Shown here: positions 44,936-54,341 of the stretch, piece after piece | Layout: every line of letters begins with the position of its first letter | Position numbering within the stretch: the first letter of the stretch is position 1 | NCBI RefSeq assembly: GCF_006575665.1 | Contig: NZ_CP041253.1 | Span: forward strand, 4,839,501-4,903,500 | DNA from: Echinicola soli | GTDB lineage: Bacteria > Bacteroidota > Bacteroidia > Cytophagales > Cyclobacteriaceae | Direction of reading: 5' to 3' | DNA length: 64,000 bases | Translations under genes and position numbers: made by a program | The notes under the pieces: generated by a model | Database searches by the model: none | Seen by the model: only the letters and a program-made list of their open reading frames with translations | Told to the model about the DNA's origin: nothing

Positions 44936-45706
44936 ATGTTCTTCTACCTTGCGCAGTTTCTTACCTTCTTGGCCATGCCACTTACCCTTGTGATCATTTG
45001 TCTGATCCTTGGGATATTATGGAGAAAAAATAAAAAAGGAACGCTATTTGGTGGTATTGGCTTGGTCCTGTTGCTATTTTTCTGCAATACATTTATATCT
45101 AACACTGTCATGTATTTATGGGAACCGACGTTCAAGCCTATCGCCCCCCTTCCCACCTACGAATTTGGCATCGTGCTGACAGGAGTGACAAATCTCGACA
45201 AAACCGCCTATGACCGCACCTTCTTTAAAAAAGGAGCGGACAGGGTTACTCAAGCTGTTCAGCTCTATAAAATGAACAAGATAAAGAAGATACTGATCAC
45301 AGGCGGTCAGGGATTGACCCCTACCAATTCCAATACCGAAGCAGCACTACTGGCCGACTTTATGAAAATAGCAGGCGTACCAAAAAAGGACATTATCGTA
45401 GAAGACCAGGCCGTTAACACCCGGCAAAACGCCCTTTTTACCGGGCAAAAGCTGACAGCGCTAGAAATTGACCCAAAGTCAACCCATTTATTGATCACCT
45501 CCGCTTTCCATATGAAGCGGGCCAAGGCCTGTTTTGACAAGGTGGGAGTGTCTACTGCCACTTTTCCGGTAGATTATTATGCTTCCGACATCAAAGCTGA
45601 CGTTAAAAGCCTGATCATCCCATCACCAGAAGGACTGGTTATCTGGCACAAGTTGTTTAAAGAATGGATAGGTCTCACTGTTTATAAGCTGGTAGGATAT
45701 ATTTAA
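44936..45706 (+). CDS. YdcF/ElyC/SanA-like DUF218 protein
   Basis: This 256-residue protein has two N-terminal membrane segments (about 1-24 and 34-62) and a DUF218 domain: IVLTGVTNLD at about 79-88, ILITGGQGLTPTNSNTEAALL at about 119-139, then VEDQAVNTRQNALFTGQKL and LLITSAFHMKRAKACFDKVG. Members such as ElyC and SanA affect envelope or peptidoglycan precursor homeostasis; the enzymatic reaction is not established. The gene is divergent from addA and alone. Confidence 0.88.
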   Translation: MFFYLAQFLTFLAMPLTLVIICLILGILWRKNKKGTLFGGIGLVLLLFFCNTFISNTVMYLWEPTFKPIAPLPTYEFGIVLTGVTNLDKTAYDRTFFKKGADRVTQAVQLYKMNKIKKILITGGQGLTPTNSNTEAALLADFMKIAGVPKKDIIVEDQAVNTRQNALFTGQKLTALEIDPKSTHLLITSAFHMKRAKACFDKVGVSTATFPVDYYASDIKADVKSLIIPSPEGLVIWHKLFKEWIGLTVYKLVGYI

Positions 45707-45742
45707 AAAAGAAGAAGTAGTAAATTCCCATTTATCCAATTT

Positions 45743-46204
45743 TCACCAGGTCGCAGATTTGAGACTTGGCATAGCCCTGATAATATCGCTTAGGCTTATC
45801 TGTCCCAATAGTTTTCCATCCTTAAGCACAGGAAAACGTCTTATCTTCAATTCCAAAAATCGGTGGGCTGCATCAAAAACCGTTACTTCAGGATCCATGG
45901 TAAACACATCCTTGGTCATGTGCTCATGTACACGGCCAGCCATTCTTGGGGTATTATTGTATTTTCCGCGAATGATTTCCTTAAGGCAATCTACCTCGGA
46001 GATAATACCTACAAGGTTTTGGTCATCGTCCAATACAGGTGCTCCTGAAATCCTCTTTTGGGTCAATACCTGAATGACATTGTCAATGGTGTCGTCAGGG
46101 TGGAATGTGGTGAGGTTAGTGGTCATGTGATCCGACACCAATATAGGTTGGGAAGCGCGCGTACTGGGTTCGGCCAAGCGAACACCTTGAAAACTTTTTA
46201 CCAT
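45743..46204 (-). CDS. CBS-domain protein
   Basis: This is a 153-residue cytosolic protein made of two CBS motifs (about 18-80 and 88-150), including ISGAPVLDDDQNLVGIISEVD and IRRFPVLKDGKLLGQISLSDI. CBS pairs bind adenosine nucleotides and regulate partner proteins or act as free-standing sensors. No partner enzyme is attached or adjacent. The first 20 residues are unstructured. Confidence 0.88.
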   Translation of the reverse strand: MVKSFQGVRLAEPSTRASQPILVSDHMTTNLTTFHPDDTIDNVIQVLTQKRISGAPVLDDDQNLVGIISEVDCLKEIIRGKYNNTPRMAGRVHEHMTKDVFTMDPEVTVFDAAHRFLELKIRRFPVLKDGKLLGQISLSDIIRAMPSLKSATW

Positions 46205-46331
46205 AATTATTTCGGGTTTAAATGAGTTATGAGCTGAATAATATACCTAATTAAAAAGAGAATTACAAAATATATTTTAAATACAACGCTAAAAATCGGT
46301 ATAAACTCACAAAAAAATCAAATAAACCCAA

Positions 46332-46826
46332 TTAATTTCCTCCGTCGCAATTGATACGTAAAAGCTGAATGCCTTGTCCAAACGCCAACCTCTCCGGTGA
46401 TTCAAACCGAAAGATATCACCGTCTTGAGTCATAGGGCCATACCCTTCCAAGACCAAGTTATCCTTAAATAGGAAAGCCACCTCACGTTTGGAAATTTTT
46501 CCTTCTGAGGCAAAACGGTACTCGGCAAACAATGTATCCCCTAACATTTTACCTTCAAAGGATCCCGAATTGATGTCCTTTTCATATAGTTTATATGTAA
46601 GCCTGCCCCTAATTTTTCCATCAGCTTTTTGGTCAATCTGGAGACGTACGGTATCCTTTTCATTTAAATAGGCATAGCAAATGTTATCCTTTTCCGGATA
46701 GGATTCGGACAGTCCACGTTCATTGTCCAGTATTCTGTCCGAATCCTTCCCATTTCTTTGTCCACAAGCCATCAGCAACAGGAGCAAAATAAGGGAAATG
46801 TTAATGTTCTTGTTTATTATCATCAT
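46332..46826 (-). CDS. Hypothetical lipoprotein
   Basis: This 164-residue protein has a signal peptide with lipobox LMAC (Cys21) and a following low-complexity linker. The remaining part (about 45-160) is predicted beta-rich, with patterns such as GKIRGRLTYKLYEKDINSGSFEGKM (written here as a region, 70-94) typical of small lipocalin-like or META-like folds. I do not recognise a family. It lies 9 nt downstream of cutC, so it probably shares that transcript. Confidence 0.7.
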   Translation of the reverse strand: MMIINKNINISLILLLLLMACGQRNGKDSDRILDNERGLSESYPEKDNICYAYLNEKDTVRLQIDQKADGKIRGRLTYKLYEKDINSGSFEGKMLGDTLFAEYRFASEGKISKREVAFLFKDNLVLEGYGPMTQDGDIFRFESPERLAFGQGIQLLRINCDGGN

Positions 46827-46835
46827 TGTAGGGCA

Positions 46836-47579
46836 TTAGTTATCCAGCACCTGCAAAAACCCTTCCACCTCTTTTTTACTGACGGTCAAAACTTTCCCCT
46901 GGTGTTCCGCCACCGCACTTAGGGCCAAGTTTTCATTCCAAAACTTGCTGGAAGAAGCTCTCCACGCTTTACAGCTGGCATGAATTTCCCTCAAATTGCC
47001 CGTGGCCGAAAGGGCTTCTACCAATTCAACTTTCATACCTCCCCCCGGCATGACAATGATCCTGTTTCCGGCTTTATGAAGCAATCGCTTGATCATATCA
47101 AGCCCTTCAGTGACAGTATTTTTCCCCCCTGAGGTAAGTATCCTCCTAAACCCACATTCTATAACTGCCTCCAGCGACTTTTCGAAGTTTCTACTTGCGT
47201 CAAAAGCCCTGTGAAAAGTACACGGCAAACCTCCTGCAGCTTCCACCAGTTGCTCACAGGCACCGATATTGACCTCTCCTTGGGGCGTAAGCACGCCAAA
47301 GACAAAACCATCGGCACCATATCCTTTGAGGATTCGGATATCCTCTTTCATCACCTGCAGTTCGTCATTGGTATAGACAAAATCTCCTCCACGTGGCCGG
47401 ATCATAACGAATACCGGGATATTGACCTTACTTTTGATATGTTTAAGCGTTCCTGCGGAAGGTGTCTCTCCACCTTCCAAGAAATCGGCACAAAGCTCCA
47501 ACCTGTTGATACCATATTCGGAAGCCTTGATCGCCGCCTCCACGGTAAACACCGGAGCTTCTAGTAGAATCTTTGTCAT
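46836..47579 (-). CDS. cutC: CutC family TIM-barrel protein
   Basis: This 247-residue protein of the CutC family shows EAPVFTVEAAIKASEYGINRLELCA (residues about 7-31), the core PVFVMIRPRGGDFVYT, ADGFVFGVL and FHRAFDASRNF, plus GGGMKVE. The name comes from copper tolerance in E. coli, but the biochemical role is disputed. In this operon it follows a glycosylasparaginase gene by 3 nt. I have seen this pairing in other Bacteroidota, which would fit a role in glycan or glycoconjugate turnover; that is inference. Length is standard. Confidence 0.93.
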   Translation of the reverse strand: MTKILLEAPVFTVEAAIKASEYGINRLELCADFLEGGETPSAGTLKHIKSKVNIPVFVMIRPRGGDFVYTNDELQVMKEDIRILKGYGADGFVFGVLTPQGEVNIGACEQLVEAAGGLPCTFHRAFDASRNFEKSLEAVIECGFRRILTSGGKNTVTEGLDMIKRLLHKAGNRIIVMPGGGMKVELVEALSATGNLREIHASCKAWRASSSKFWNENLALSAVAEHQGKVLTVSKKEVEGFLQVLDN

Positions 47580-47582
47580 TTT

Positions 47583-48566
47583 TTAAAATTTACTTTTTGA
47601 GTCAACCAAGGCTTTACCGTCCTGATGATGCATGGCATAATTAAATCCTGGATGTACAGCATATGCGCCATGTTCTCCATCCTTATTGACCGCGAGAAAT
47701 CCAGCTTGGATGCCATCGATTCCCTTATTTTTGCTGATCAATCTCCTCACGGCTTCTTCACAAGCTTCCTGAGGGCTCCTTCCCTGTCGCATCAGCTCTA
47801 CGATTAGAAAACTACCACAGATTTTGATAATGGATTCCCCTAGTCCTGTGGCCGTGGCGGCACCTACTTCATTGTCCACATAAAGCCCCGCCCCTATGAT
47901 CGGACTATCGCCTACCCTTCCGTGCATCTTATACGCCAAGCCGCTGGTGGTACAGGATCCTGCCAAATTACCGTTTTCATCCAGGCCAATCATACCAATG
48001 GTATCATGGTTTTCAATATTGATGATCGGCTTATATTCGGACTTGAGTTTCCACTTTTGGTAGGCCTTTTCCGCAGCAGGGCTTAATTTTTCCTCTTCCA
48101 TGGGAAAGCCTTCCTGTATGGCAAACTGCCTTGCTCCTTCTCCTGCCAGCATCACATGTGGTGTATCCTCCATGACCTTTCTGGCAAGGGAAATCGGGTG
48201 CTTCACCTGACGGACAAAACAAACCGATCCGCAGGAACCATCTCCCTTCATGATAGAAGCATCCAAGGTCACAATCCCCTCTCTGTCCGGAAGTCCTTGA
48301 AGCCCTACAGAAAGATTCTTCAGGTCGTTTTCGGTCACCATAACACCCTGTTCCACAGCATCCACAATATCTCCTGACTTACCCAATACTTCCCAGGCTT
48401 TGTCATTGGCGGGCATACCATGGTTCCAGGTGGAAAGGATAAGTGGTTTATGTTTTTCACCCTTTTTTCTCCCCGTAAAACCACCCATGGATCCAGACAT
48501 GGAACCTGGTAATATTAGGGCTGAGGACAAAAGGGTATTTTTGAGAAATTTTCTTCTATCTGACAT
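47583..48566 (-). CDS. N4-(beta-N-acetylglucosaminyl)-L-asparaginase (glycosylasparaginase)
   Basis: This is a 327-residue exported Ntn-hydrolase that cleaves the GlcNAc-asparagine link of N-glycopeptides. It starts with a Tat-like segment (DRRKFLKN, then a hydrophobic stretch to about residue 27). The autocatalytic cleavage site is NHDTIGMIG, with Thr189 the new N-terminal nucleophile of the beta chain. The substrate loop GRVGDSPIIGAGLYVDNEVGAA (about 216-237) and the SESIIK-like ending are present. The gene lies upstream of cutC and a small lipoprotein in one likely transcript. Periplasmic location is expected from the signal. Confidence 0.93.
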   Translation of the reverse strand: MSDRRKFLKNTLLSSALILPGSMSGSMGGFTGRKKGEKHKPLILSTWNHGMPANDKAWEVLGKSGDIVDAVEQGVMVTENDLKNLSVGLQGLPDREGIVTLDASIMKGDGSCGSVCFVRQVKHPISLARKVMEDTPHVMLAGEGARQFAIQEGFPMEEEKLSPAAEKAYQKWKLKSEYKPIINIENHDTIGMIGLDENGNLAGSCTTSGLAYKMHGRVGDSPIIGAGLYVDNEVGAATATGLGESIIKICGSFLIVELMRQGRSPQEACEEAVRRLISKNKGIDGIQAGFLAVNKDGEHGAYAVHPGFNYAMHHQDGKALVDSKSKF

Positions 48567-48706
48567 TATAAGTTCATTTTTGGCATTGATTTCTATTCCG
48601 AAAAATAATCAATTTTAAAGACAAATAATATTTCCACTCGTCAAATAATCGATTTTTTCAATAAACTAAATCGATAAACACATAAATTTCAATAAAGTAA
48701 CACAAA

Positions 48707-48834
48707 AAAAGGGCCTGTCTTATAGTGTCTTTCTTACAGGAGAAAAAATTTCGCCATTACTTTCGTAAGAGATCCCTCCGTAGCCAGTCCGCCAAAGGCG
48801 GAACCGATTGACATACTATAAAACAGCCCCTTTT
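48707..48834. repeat. 128-bp element with imperfect inverted-repeat ends
   Basis: The left arm AAAAGGGCCTGTCTTATAGTGTC (48707-48729) and the right arm at 48810-48834 (starts GACATACTATAAAACAG, ends CCCCTTTT) are imperfect inverses. An internal hairpin TCCGCC-aaa-GGCGGA lies at 48788-48802. There is no coding potential. The termini resemble those of the element at 22259-22403 (GGCTGT..CATAA). It may also terminate transcription of the TPR gene or protect the intergenic gap. Confidence 0.6.
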
Positions 48835-48855
48835 ATCGTTCCTTACTACCTTACA

Positions 48856-50658
48856 TTATTTAATCGCCTCTATATAGGCTTGTTCTTTAAAATAGTCCTT
48901 AAACTCCAGGTCGGTAGCTGCCCTAAGTTTTAGGTAAGGGCTGCGCTGTACAGCCTTTTTGAGGTTTTCGTAAAGTCGCTCTTCATCGCTGTTCTGGGCG
49001 GCGACCAGTGCCAGGCCATAAAAGGCATAACCAAACTCCATATTGCTCAGAGCACTTTCCTCAAAAGCGATGGCCGCTTGGCCGTACTCTTCGGCAAGAA
49101 AATAGGCCAATCCATTGTTAAACTTATTGGTGGCCGTTTCAGGAGCTTTGTCCAATCTTAATGTCGCCAATTTATAATCCCCTCTAATGATGTCCAAGGC
49201 TCCTCGTTTACCTTCATTGAAACTTAGGAATTCGGGATTGTCCTTTGCCAGGGCATTGGCTTTTGAAATTTCCAGGTACGCTGCCCCATAATCGCCCCAC
49301 ATCAGGTAAGCCTGCCCCATATTGTGCCTTGCCTGTGGGCTCTCATTGATTTCATTGGACATTCTGAAAAGCCTCATGGCCTCATTGACTTTATTATTCT
49401 TGTCAGTGATCTTGATCATGCGATGGGCCTGGTTCAGGTATACCACTCCCAGGTTATTATAGGCCAATGCAGAGCCGTGCTTTTTAAGCATGGCCTCATA
49501 GATCAGCTGTTTGTCCTTCAGGCCAGGGTTAAATGAGGCAGCCCTTGCCAGTTCGGCTTCCGTAAGCTCATCTCCAGTGGCAGTGCCATTGATGTACATA
49601 TTGGCCATAGCAGATATCTCGGGATCACTTCTTCGGTCTTGGGCCATCATCACCATGACTTTAGCCAACTGCATTTCCCCGAACTTTTCCTTCGAGAACC
49701 TATTATAAGAAGGGATCTCCTTTAATTGCTCCACTTTACTATCATAGCTGTCATCTGCATAGATCGCATCAAAGTATTTGTCCCGCTCTTTCATATCGAT
49801 TCCTTCGAATGTCCTCAGCAAATGCCTGAACAGCAACCAATCAGGTTCTTTGCGCTGCAATACAATTTCTATATTTTCCACATCACCCTGGTACCCCATT
49901 TTTTTAAGTTGCACCTTGACCTGCTGTTCGGCTACCTGTGCTCTGGTGGAAGCCAAGCTGCTGTAGTCACTTTCATCGGGCGAGGCCATTCCCAACACAA
50001 TGATCTTATGGATTTCTTCCCCTTTATCCACCAGGCTTTTAAGTCCACCGGCAAAAGCTTCATTGGCTGACGACAGGTTGGTCTGGGCGGCGTTTTTAGA
50101 AAAATAATAATTTAGTTCATGAGCGGCCATGTTCATAAAATCATCGTCATAGCTCATGAAAGCCCCTACTTCCGGAATATTTTCTCCAGGAGAAAACTGC
50201 CCCACCCTAGCCAAATTGACGGTACTGATAATGCCATTTGCCAAGGTCATGTAGGGAGTAGTATATGTTTTACCCGTCTCCACTTCTTCCAGCAATCCCT
50301 TGATTCTTAGCTCGCCCCTGTCCATGCCTTCCATATAAGGAAACGACATATTGCGGATAATTTCCACTGCCTGTCCCGGACCAGCAAGATCACGTTCATC
50401 AATTTTGATTTCCTCCAGTGGAAGCGCCCCTTCCCCATACTGGTATTCGGGTAACAGCGTATAATTATTTTCTTCCGATACCAGACCTGCCGGTATGGTG
50501 GCACGTAATTTGAATCGAACCGAATCGTTATGCAGTACCAAGGGGTCTTTGTCCACCTTTACTATTGGCAATCCAGCCTTGTCAAAAAGTGATTGTGTAC
50601 TACAAGACACCCAAAACACTGAAAAGCAAACCATTAAAATCTTAAACGAGTATTTCAT
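48856..50658 (-). CDS. TPR-repeat lipoprotein with OmpA-like segment
   Basis: This is a 600-residue lipoprotein (lipobox WVSC, Cys18) counted from ATG 50658. The frame is open to 50721, but the signal peptide begins at MKYSFKILMV, so I take the inner start. The N-terminal part is beta-rich (about 20-170). A segment around 230-290 (VLGMASPDESDYSS, then ASTRAQVAEQQVKVQLKKMG) resembles an OmpA C-like peptidoglycan-binding pattern. TPR-like helices fill about 400-590 (GVVYLNQAHRMIK, ARHNMGQAYLMWGDY, NKFNNGLAYFLAEEYGQ). It is probably an outer-membrane scaffold protein of unknown partner. The start spacer is shared with the divergent pspC gene. Confidence 0.8.
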   Translation of the reverse strand: MKYSFKILMVCFSVFWVSCSTQSLFDKAGLPIVKVDKDPLVLHNDSVRFKLRATIPAGLVSEENNYTLLPEYQYGEGALPLEEIKIDERDLAGPGQAVEIIRNMSFPYMEGMDRGELRIKGLLEEVETGKTYTTPYMTLANGIISTVNLARVGQFSPGENIPEVGAFMSYDDDFMNMAAHELNYYFSKNAAQTNLSSANEAFAGGLKSLVDKGEEIHKIIVLGMASPDESDYSSLASTRAQVAEQQVKVQLKKMGYQGDVENIEIVLQRKEPDWLLFRHLLRTFEGIDMKERDKYFDAIYADDSYDSKVEQLKEIPSYNRFSKEKFGEMQLAKVMVMMAQDRRSDPEISAMANMYINGTATGDELTEAELARAASFNPGLKDKQLIYEAMLKKHGSALAYNNLGVVYLNQAHRMIKITDKNNKVNEAMRLFRMSNEINESPQARHNMGQAYLMWGDYGAAYLEISKANALAKDNPEFLSFNEGKRGALDIIRGDYKLATLRLDKAPETATNKFNNGLAYFLAEEYGQAAIAFEESALSNMEFGYAFYGLALVAAQNSDEERLYENLKKAVQRSPYLKLRAATDLEFKDYFKEQAYIEAIK

Positions 50659-50736
50659 AAACTGTTTAGGCTTAGAGCGGTTTATTAGAATATTCATTAT
50701 ATTTATATTACTTTTAGACAATATTTAAAATCCTAG

Positions 50737-50958
50737 ATGATGGAAAAACTGAAAATATTCTTCGAAGACAGAGCATTTGGAGTTTGTTCTAAATTGGGTG
50801 AAAAACTCAACTTCCCTATTGACGGTATTCGTCTGTTTTTCATCTATACTTCTTTTATCACGCTTGGCTCCCCTATCATTATTTATGTGACCATGGCCAT
50901 GCTGATGAAAGTGAGAAAGTTTTTCAGAAAGAGTAATAATCCCGTACTTTTCGATTAA
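50737..50958 (+). CDS. PspC-domain small membrane protein
   Basis: This is a 73-residue protein of the PspC type: FGVCSKLGEKLNFPIDGIRLFFI in residues 14-36 leads into one membrane helix, followed by a basic tail. PspC domains in enterobacteria sense membrane stress with PspA/PspB; standalone forms in Bacteroidota have no defined role. It overlaps the end of the convergent glycosyltransferase gene by four bases. Confidence 0.85.
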   Translation: MMEKLKIFFEDRAFGVCSKLGEKLNFPIDGIRLFFIYTSFITLGSPIIIYVTMAMLMKVRKFFRKSNNPVLFD

Positions 50959-51962
50959 AGGTCCCGATATTTTCGCCTGCCCATTATATAATAGGAAAGC
51001 ACAATGGAAGTAACTTCCTTACTAGCTTTCTGGATAGGCAATTTTAATGCCAAAGCCCCTTGCTTGTCATACCTGTTCTGCATTTTAAAAAAATCACAAT
51101 ATGCTTTTATCACTTGTCCCGCATGCTTTCCTTTTCCGGAAAGTACAAACTGCAAGGCCGCCACAGCATCCAAAAGTACCCTGAACACCATTATTTTGAG
51201 AAAACCACCGCTCGTAAGGTTTTTACTGAGCATCAAGAGATTGTTCCGGAAATTCAAATAGGTCTTGAATGGACTGGTCCGGGAAAGCGTACCGCCACCG
51301 ACATGATAAACCGGCACCTTACCTAAATACCCCAATTTCCAACCCTTTCTGGCCATGCGCCAGCACAGGTCTATTTCTTCCATGTGTGCAAAAAAATCAG
51401 CCTCAAAGCCTCCCAAGTCATGATACACATCGGCCCTGACTCCGTAACAGGCTCCTGACACCCAGTCCACCTCCACTTCATCATCATACTGACCATGATC
51501 CTTCTCCAAGGTTCCAAACACCCTTCCCCTGCAAAACGGATACCCTAGACGGTCAATATAACCACCTCCTGCACCGGCATAGTCAAAATGGAATTTATCT
51601 TGTTGCGACAGGATTTTAGGCTGGACTGCGGAGAAGGCCTCGTGCGATCGGAGCCAATCGACCAGCTGAATATCCCACTTTTCGCTGACTTCTACATCAG
51701 AATTCAGTAAGATATAATAGCGATACTGTCCTTTTAGTTGTTCAAGCACCTCATTATACCCCCGACTGAAGCCATGGTTTTCGGATAGACTTATAAGTTT
51801 TACGGCCGAAAAATGCGTTTTCATCAATTCCAGGGAACCATCACTGCTGTTATTGTCAGCGACGATTACATCAAAAAAACTATGGGCCAACACACCGGGA
51901 AGGAAGCGGCGTAGCATCCCTTCCCCATTATAATTCAGTATGACGACAGCTGCTTCTTTCAT
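50955..51962 (-). CDS. Glycosyltransferase family 2
   Basis: This 335-residue GT-A glycosyltransferase begins VVILNYNGEGMLRRFLPG, with VADNNSSDGSLEL (about 35-47), the DXD-like LLNSDVEVSE and the acceptor region GACYGVRADVYHDLGGFEADFFAHMEEIDLCWR. The C-terminal third is helical and basic, as in rhamnosyl- or dolichol-type GT2 enzymes. Donor and acceptor cannot be stated. It is convergent with pspC. Upstream (toward 52050) is ybaB, 87 nt away, on the same strand. Confidence 0.9.
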   Translation of the reverse strand: MKEAAVVILNYNGEGMLRRFLPGVLAHSFFDVIVADNNSSDGSLELMKTHFSAVKLISLSENHGFSRGYNEVLEQLKGQYRYYILLNSDVEVSEKWDIQLVDWLRSHEAFSAVQPKILSQQDKFHFDYAGAGGGYIDRLGYPFCRGRVFGTLEKDHGQYDDEVEVDWVSGACYGVRADVYHDLGGFEADFFAHMEEIDLCWRMARKGWKLGYLGKVPVYHVGGGTLSRTSPFKTYLNFRNNLLMLSKNLTSGGFLKIMVFRVLLDAVAALQFVLSGKGKHAGQVIKAYCDFFKMQNRYDKQGALALKLPIQKASKEVTSIVLSYYIMGRRKYRDL

Positions 51963-52049
51963 GTGTCTATAATTGATTTTTTATGGTCACATGGAAGCTC
52001 GCAGGATGTAGAAATATCCCTCTGTGTGTCGCTTTTGTCATACTCAATC

Positions 52050-52385
52050 TCATCCAAACATGCTTCCCATGTCCATCCCTGGAATATTGGGCATCATCCC
52101 TTCAGTGGCTTTTTGCATCTCTTCTTTGATGATTTTATCCATTTTTTCATAGGCCTTATTGGCCGCTGCCACGATCAGGTCCTTAAGCATGTCCTTATCT
52201 TCCGGGGTCATCAGGCTCTCATCGATGGCGATGTCCACCATTTGTCTGTGGCCATTGACGATTACCTTCACCATTCCGGCTCCTGCCTCTGCTTCCGCTG
52301 TAAGGTGAACCAGCTCGGCCTGTTTCTCTTTGATTTTGGCCTGGGCTTCCTTCACCTTGTTCATGATATTCATAAAATCAAACAT
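52050..52385 (-). CDS. YbaB/EbfC nucleoid-associated protein
   Basis: This 111-residue DNA-binding protein begins MFDFMNIMNKVKEAQAKIKEKQAEL, then shows the family core VKVIVNGHRQMVDIAIDESLM and LIVAAANKAYEKMDKIIKEEMQ. It ends in a Met/Gly-rich tail (MPNIPGMDMGSMFG), as expected. It is a dimer that binds DNA and may influence recombination and gene expression. In many genomes it lies by dnaX/recR; here the neighbours are a glycosyltransferase and hisS. A TATATTTG promoter element is upstream. Confidence 0.93.
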   Translation of the reverse strand: MFDFMNIMNKVKEAQAKIKEKQAELVHLTAEAEAGAGMVKVIVNGHRQMVDIAIDESLMTPEDKDMLKDLIVAAANKAYEKMDKIIKEEMQKATEGMMPNIPGMDMGSMFG

Positions 52386-52408
52386 ACATCTCGCTTTTTT
52401 TTGAATTC

Positions 52409-52416
52409 CAAATATA
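52409..52416 (-). promoter_or_regulatory. Putative Bacteroidota -7 element for ybaB
   Basis: The minus strand reads TATATTTG, an exact TAnnTTTG match, about 25 nt before the ybaB start. A TTG lies about 15 bases further upstream, shorter than usual spacing. Confidence 0.5.
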
Positions 52417-52606
52417 ATTGATTTAAAGCAACAATCCGCTGACCACCGTCAAACGCTGGAACTTTAAAAACCAATTGGGTTAAACTATTATTCCGAGGTA
52501 AAAGCCCTTCCGCTCCAAAGGCATTTATCTCTGAAGATCAAATTGGTCAGTGCATAGTCCTTTTTCAAACGATCGATGGCTATGCACTTTTTGTGTCGTC
52601 CATCAC

Positions 52607-53980
52607 CTAGCTTGCTTTGATAATACCAATGGCTTCTTCCAAGGTATGCATTTCCTGCTCTCCTGTCTTTAAATTTTTCAGGGCCACCTTGTGCTCGGCT
52701 ATTTCATTGTCCCCTATCATCATCACATAAGGAATTTGCTTCTTGTCGGCATAGTTAAATTGCTTCTTGACTTTGGCTGCATCTGGATAAATCTCCGCTG
52801 ACAAACCTGCTTTCCTCAAACTGTTAAGCACTTTCAGCCCGTAATCCCTGCCCTTCTCGTCAAAATAACCGATCATCACTGAGCTGGAATGCATGTCATC
52901 TTCCGGGAAAAGTCCGAGCTCATCAAGCACATCATAAATCCTGTCTACTCCAAAAGAAAATCCAACCCCGGATACCCCTTCAAGCCCAAAAACCCCAGTG
53001 AGGTTATCGTACCTACCTCCTCCACTTACAGAGCCGATGGAAACATGGTTTACCTTTACCTCAAAAATTGCTCCTGTATAATAGGACAGGCCCCGTGCGA
53101 GGACTACGTCAAAATCCACATGTTCCTGGTTTTCGCCAAATTCCGCCAATATGGTAAAGACTTCTTCCAACTCCGAAACTCCTTTAAGCCCTTCTTCACT
53201 TTCTGCCAAAAAGTCCTTTAAGTAAGCCAACTTCTCATTGTTATCTCCCTTCAAATCAATTATGGGCGTCAGTTTTTGGATAGATTTCCCTTCAAAGCCC
53301 CGCTGTGCCAGTTCTTCTTGTACTTTTTCCCAGCCTATTTTGTCCAGCTTATCGATGGCCACACAGAGCTCTCCTTCCTTGCCTGGTTCTCCGATCACCT
53401 CTGATATTCCAGTGAGTATCTTACGGTTGTTGATCTTGATATCATAGTTGTTCAATCCCAATGCCGCAAACACCCTTCTGATCATCAATAGAATTTCCGT
53501 TTCACAGATTAGGCTATCGGTCCCGACCACATCGGCATCACATTGGTAAAACTCGCGGTATCTTCCTTTCTGAGGCCTGTCTGCCCGCCAAACCGGTTGG
53601 ATCTGGTAACGCTTAAACGGAAAGGTAATATCGTTTCTGTTCATCACGACATATCGCGCAAAAGGCACAGTCAGGTCATACCGCAAGCCCTTTTCTGCCA
53701 CTTTTGGCAAAACATGGGCCGCTCCCTTTCCCAGATCTTCTCCCTTGACTTTTTTCAGGAAATCTCCACTGTTGAGTATTTTAAACAGTAACTGATCTCC
53801 TTCATCACCATATTTACCAGTAAGGACCGATAGGTTTTCCATTGACGGTGTCTCTAGCTGCTGATAGCCAAAAAGACGGAAGGTCGCTTTTATAGTGTCC
53901 AGGATGTAGTTTCTTCGGACCATTTGTGCTGGACCAAAATCCCGGGTTCCTTTAGGTAAAGAAGGTTTCTGGATGCTCAT
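52607..53980 (-). CDS. hisS: Histidine-tRNA ligase
   Basis: This 457-residue class II aminoacyl-tRNA synthetase charges tRNA-His. Seen are KGTRDFGP at the N-terminus, motif 2 region RYQIQPVWRADRPQKGRYREFYQCDADVVG (about 122-151), the HisA-type LVRGLSYYTGAIFEV-like ARGLSYYTGAIFEV, and motif 3 GGGRYDNL with VGFSFGVDRIYDVL. The anticodon-binding domain occupies the last 100 residues. Length is normal for the longer Bacteroidota form. A -7 element is 18-25 nt upstream of the start. Confidence 0.96.
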   Translation of the reverse strand: MSIQKPSLPKGTRDFGPAQMVRRNYILDTIKATFRLFGYQQLETPSMENLSVLTGKYGDEGDQLLFKILNSGDFLKKVKGEDLGKGAAHVLPKVAEKGLRYDLTVPFARYVVMNRNDITFPFKRYQIQPVWRADRPQKGRYREFYQCDADVVGTDSLICETEILLMIRRVFAALGLNNYDIKINNRKILTGISEVIGEPGKEGELCVAIDKLDKIGWEKVQEELAQRGFEGKSIQKLTPIIDLKGDNNEKLAYLKDFLAESEEGLKGVSELEEVFTILAEFGENQEHVDFDVVLARGLSYYTGAIFEVKVNHVSIGSVSGGGRYDNLTGVFGLEGVSGVGFSFGVDRIYDVLDELGLFPEDDMHSSSVMIGYFDEKGRDYGLKVLNSLRKAGLSAEIYPDAAKVKKQFNYADKKQIPYVMMIGDNEIAEHKVALKNLKTGEQEMHTLEEAIGIIKAS

Positions 53981-53997
53981 GAATGCTAAATTTTGCC

Positions 53998-54005
53998 CAA
54001 AGGTA
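53998..54005 (-). promoter_or_regulatory. Putative Bacteroidota -7 element for hisS
   Basis: The minus strand reads TACCTTTG, an exact TAnnTTTG match, 18 nt before the ATG at 53980. The -33 element is not obvious. Confidence 0.45.
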
Positions 54006-54341
54006 AAAAATATGATCGATTAAGTGAAGGTTTTATCCAATGCCCTAAAATTTAACTGAAATTAGGTGACATCACCGATGTGCCTAACATTAGACCACAG
54101 CATTTACAGAACAGGCACGATTTGCGGGGTATGGTTTCAATGCAACCACGGATGGTACCAAGCTCAAAGATTCTACGGTCAATCAAACGGAACCTCCTCC
54201 CATAGCCGATCTCGCCCCGCTCCAGGTGGTCCACCTTTTTGAAGCTATAATGTAAAACGCCCAACTTTTCCGCTTGATCCCCTGGGCAAACGGATTTAAA
54301 AGACTCAGTCCCTTTGGGATTGGTAAATCTAGCCGTGTTTT

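Noticed and set aside
46836..47579. CutC as part of the copper system at 1-5 kb
   Set aside because: It is 40 kb away, in an operon with a glycosylasparaginase, and the copper role of CutC is itself unsettled.
48656..48840. Possible short CRISPR-like repeat run near 48.7 kb
   Set aside because: Only one palindromic element is present; no repeat-spacer periodicity was found here or elsewhere in the window.
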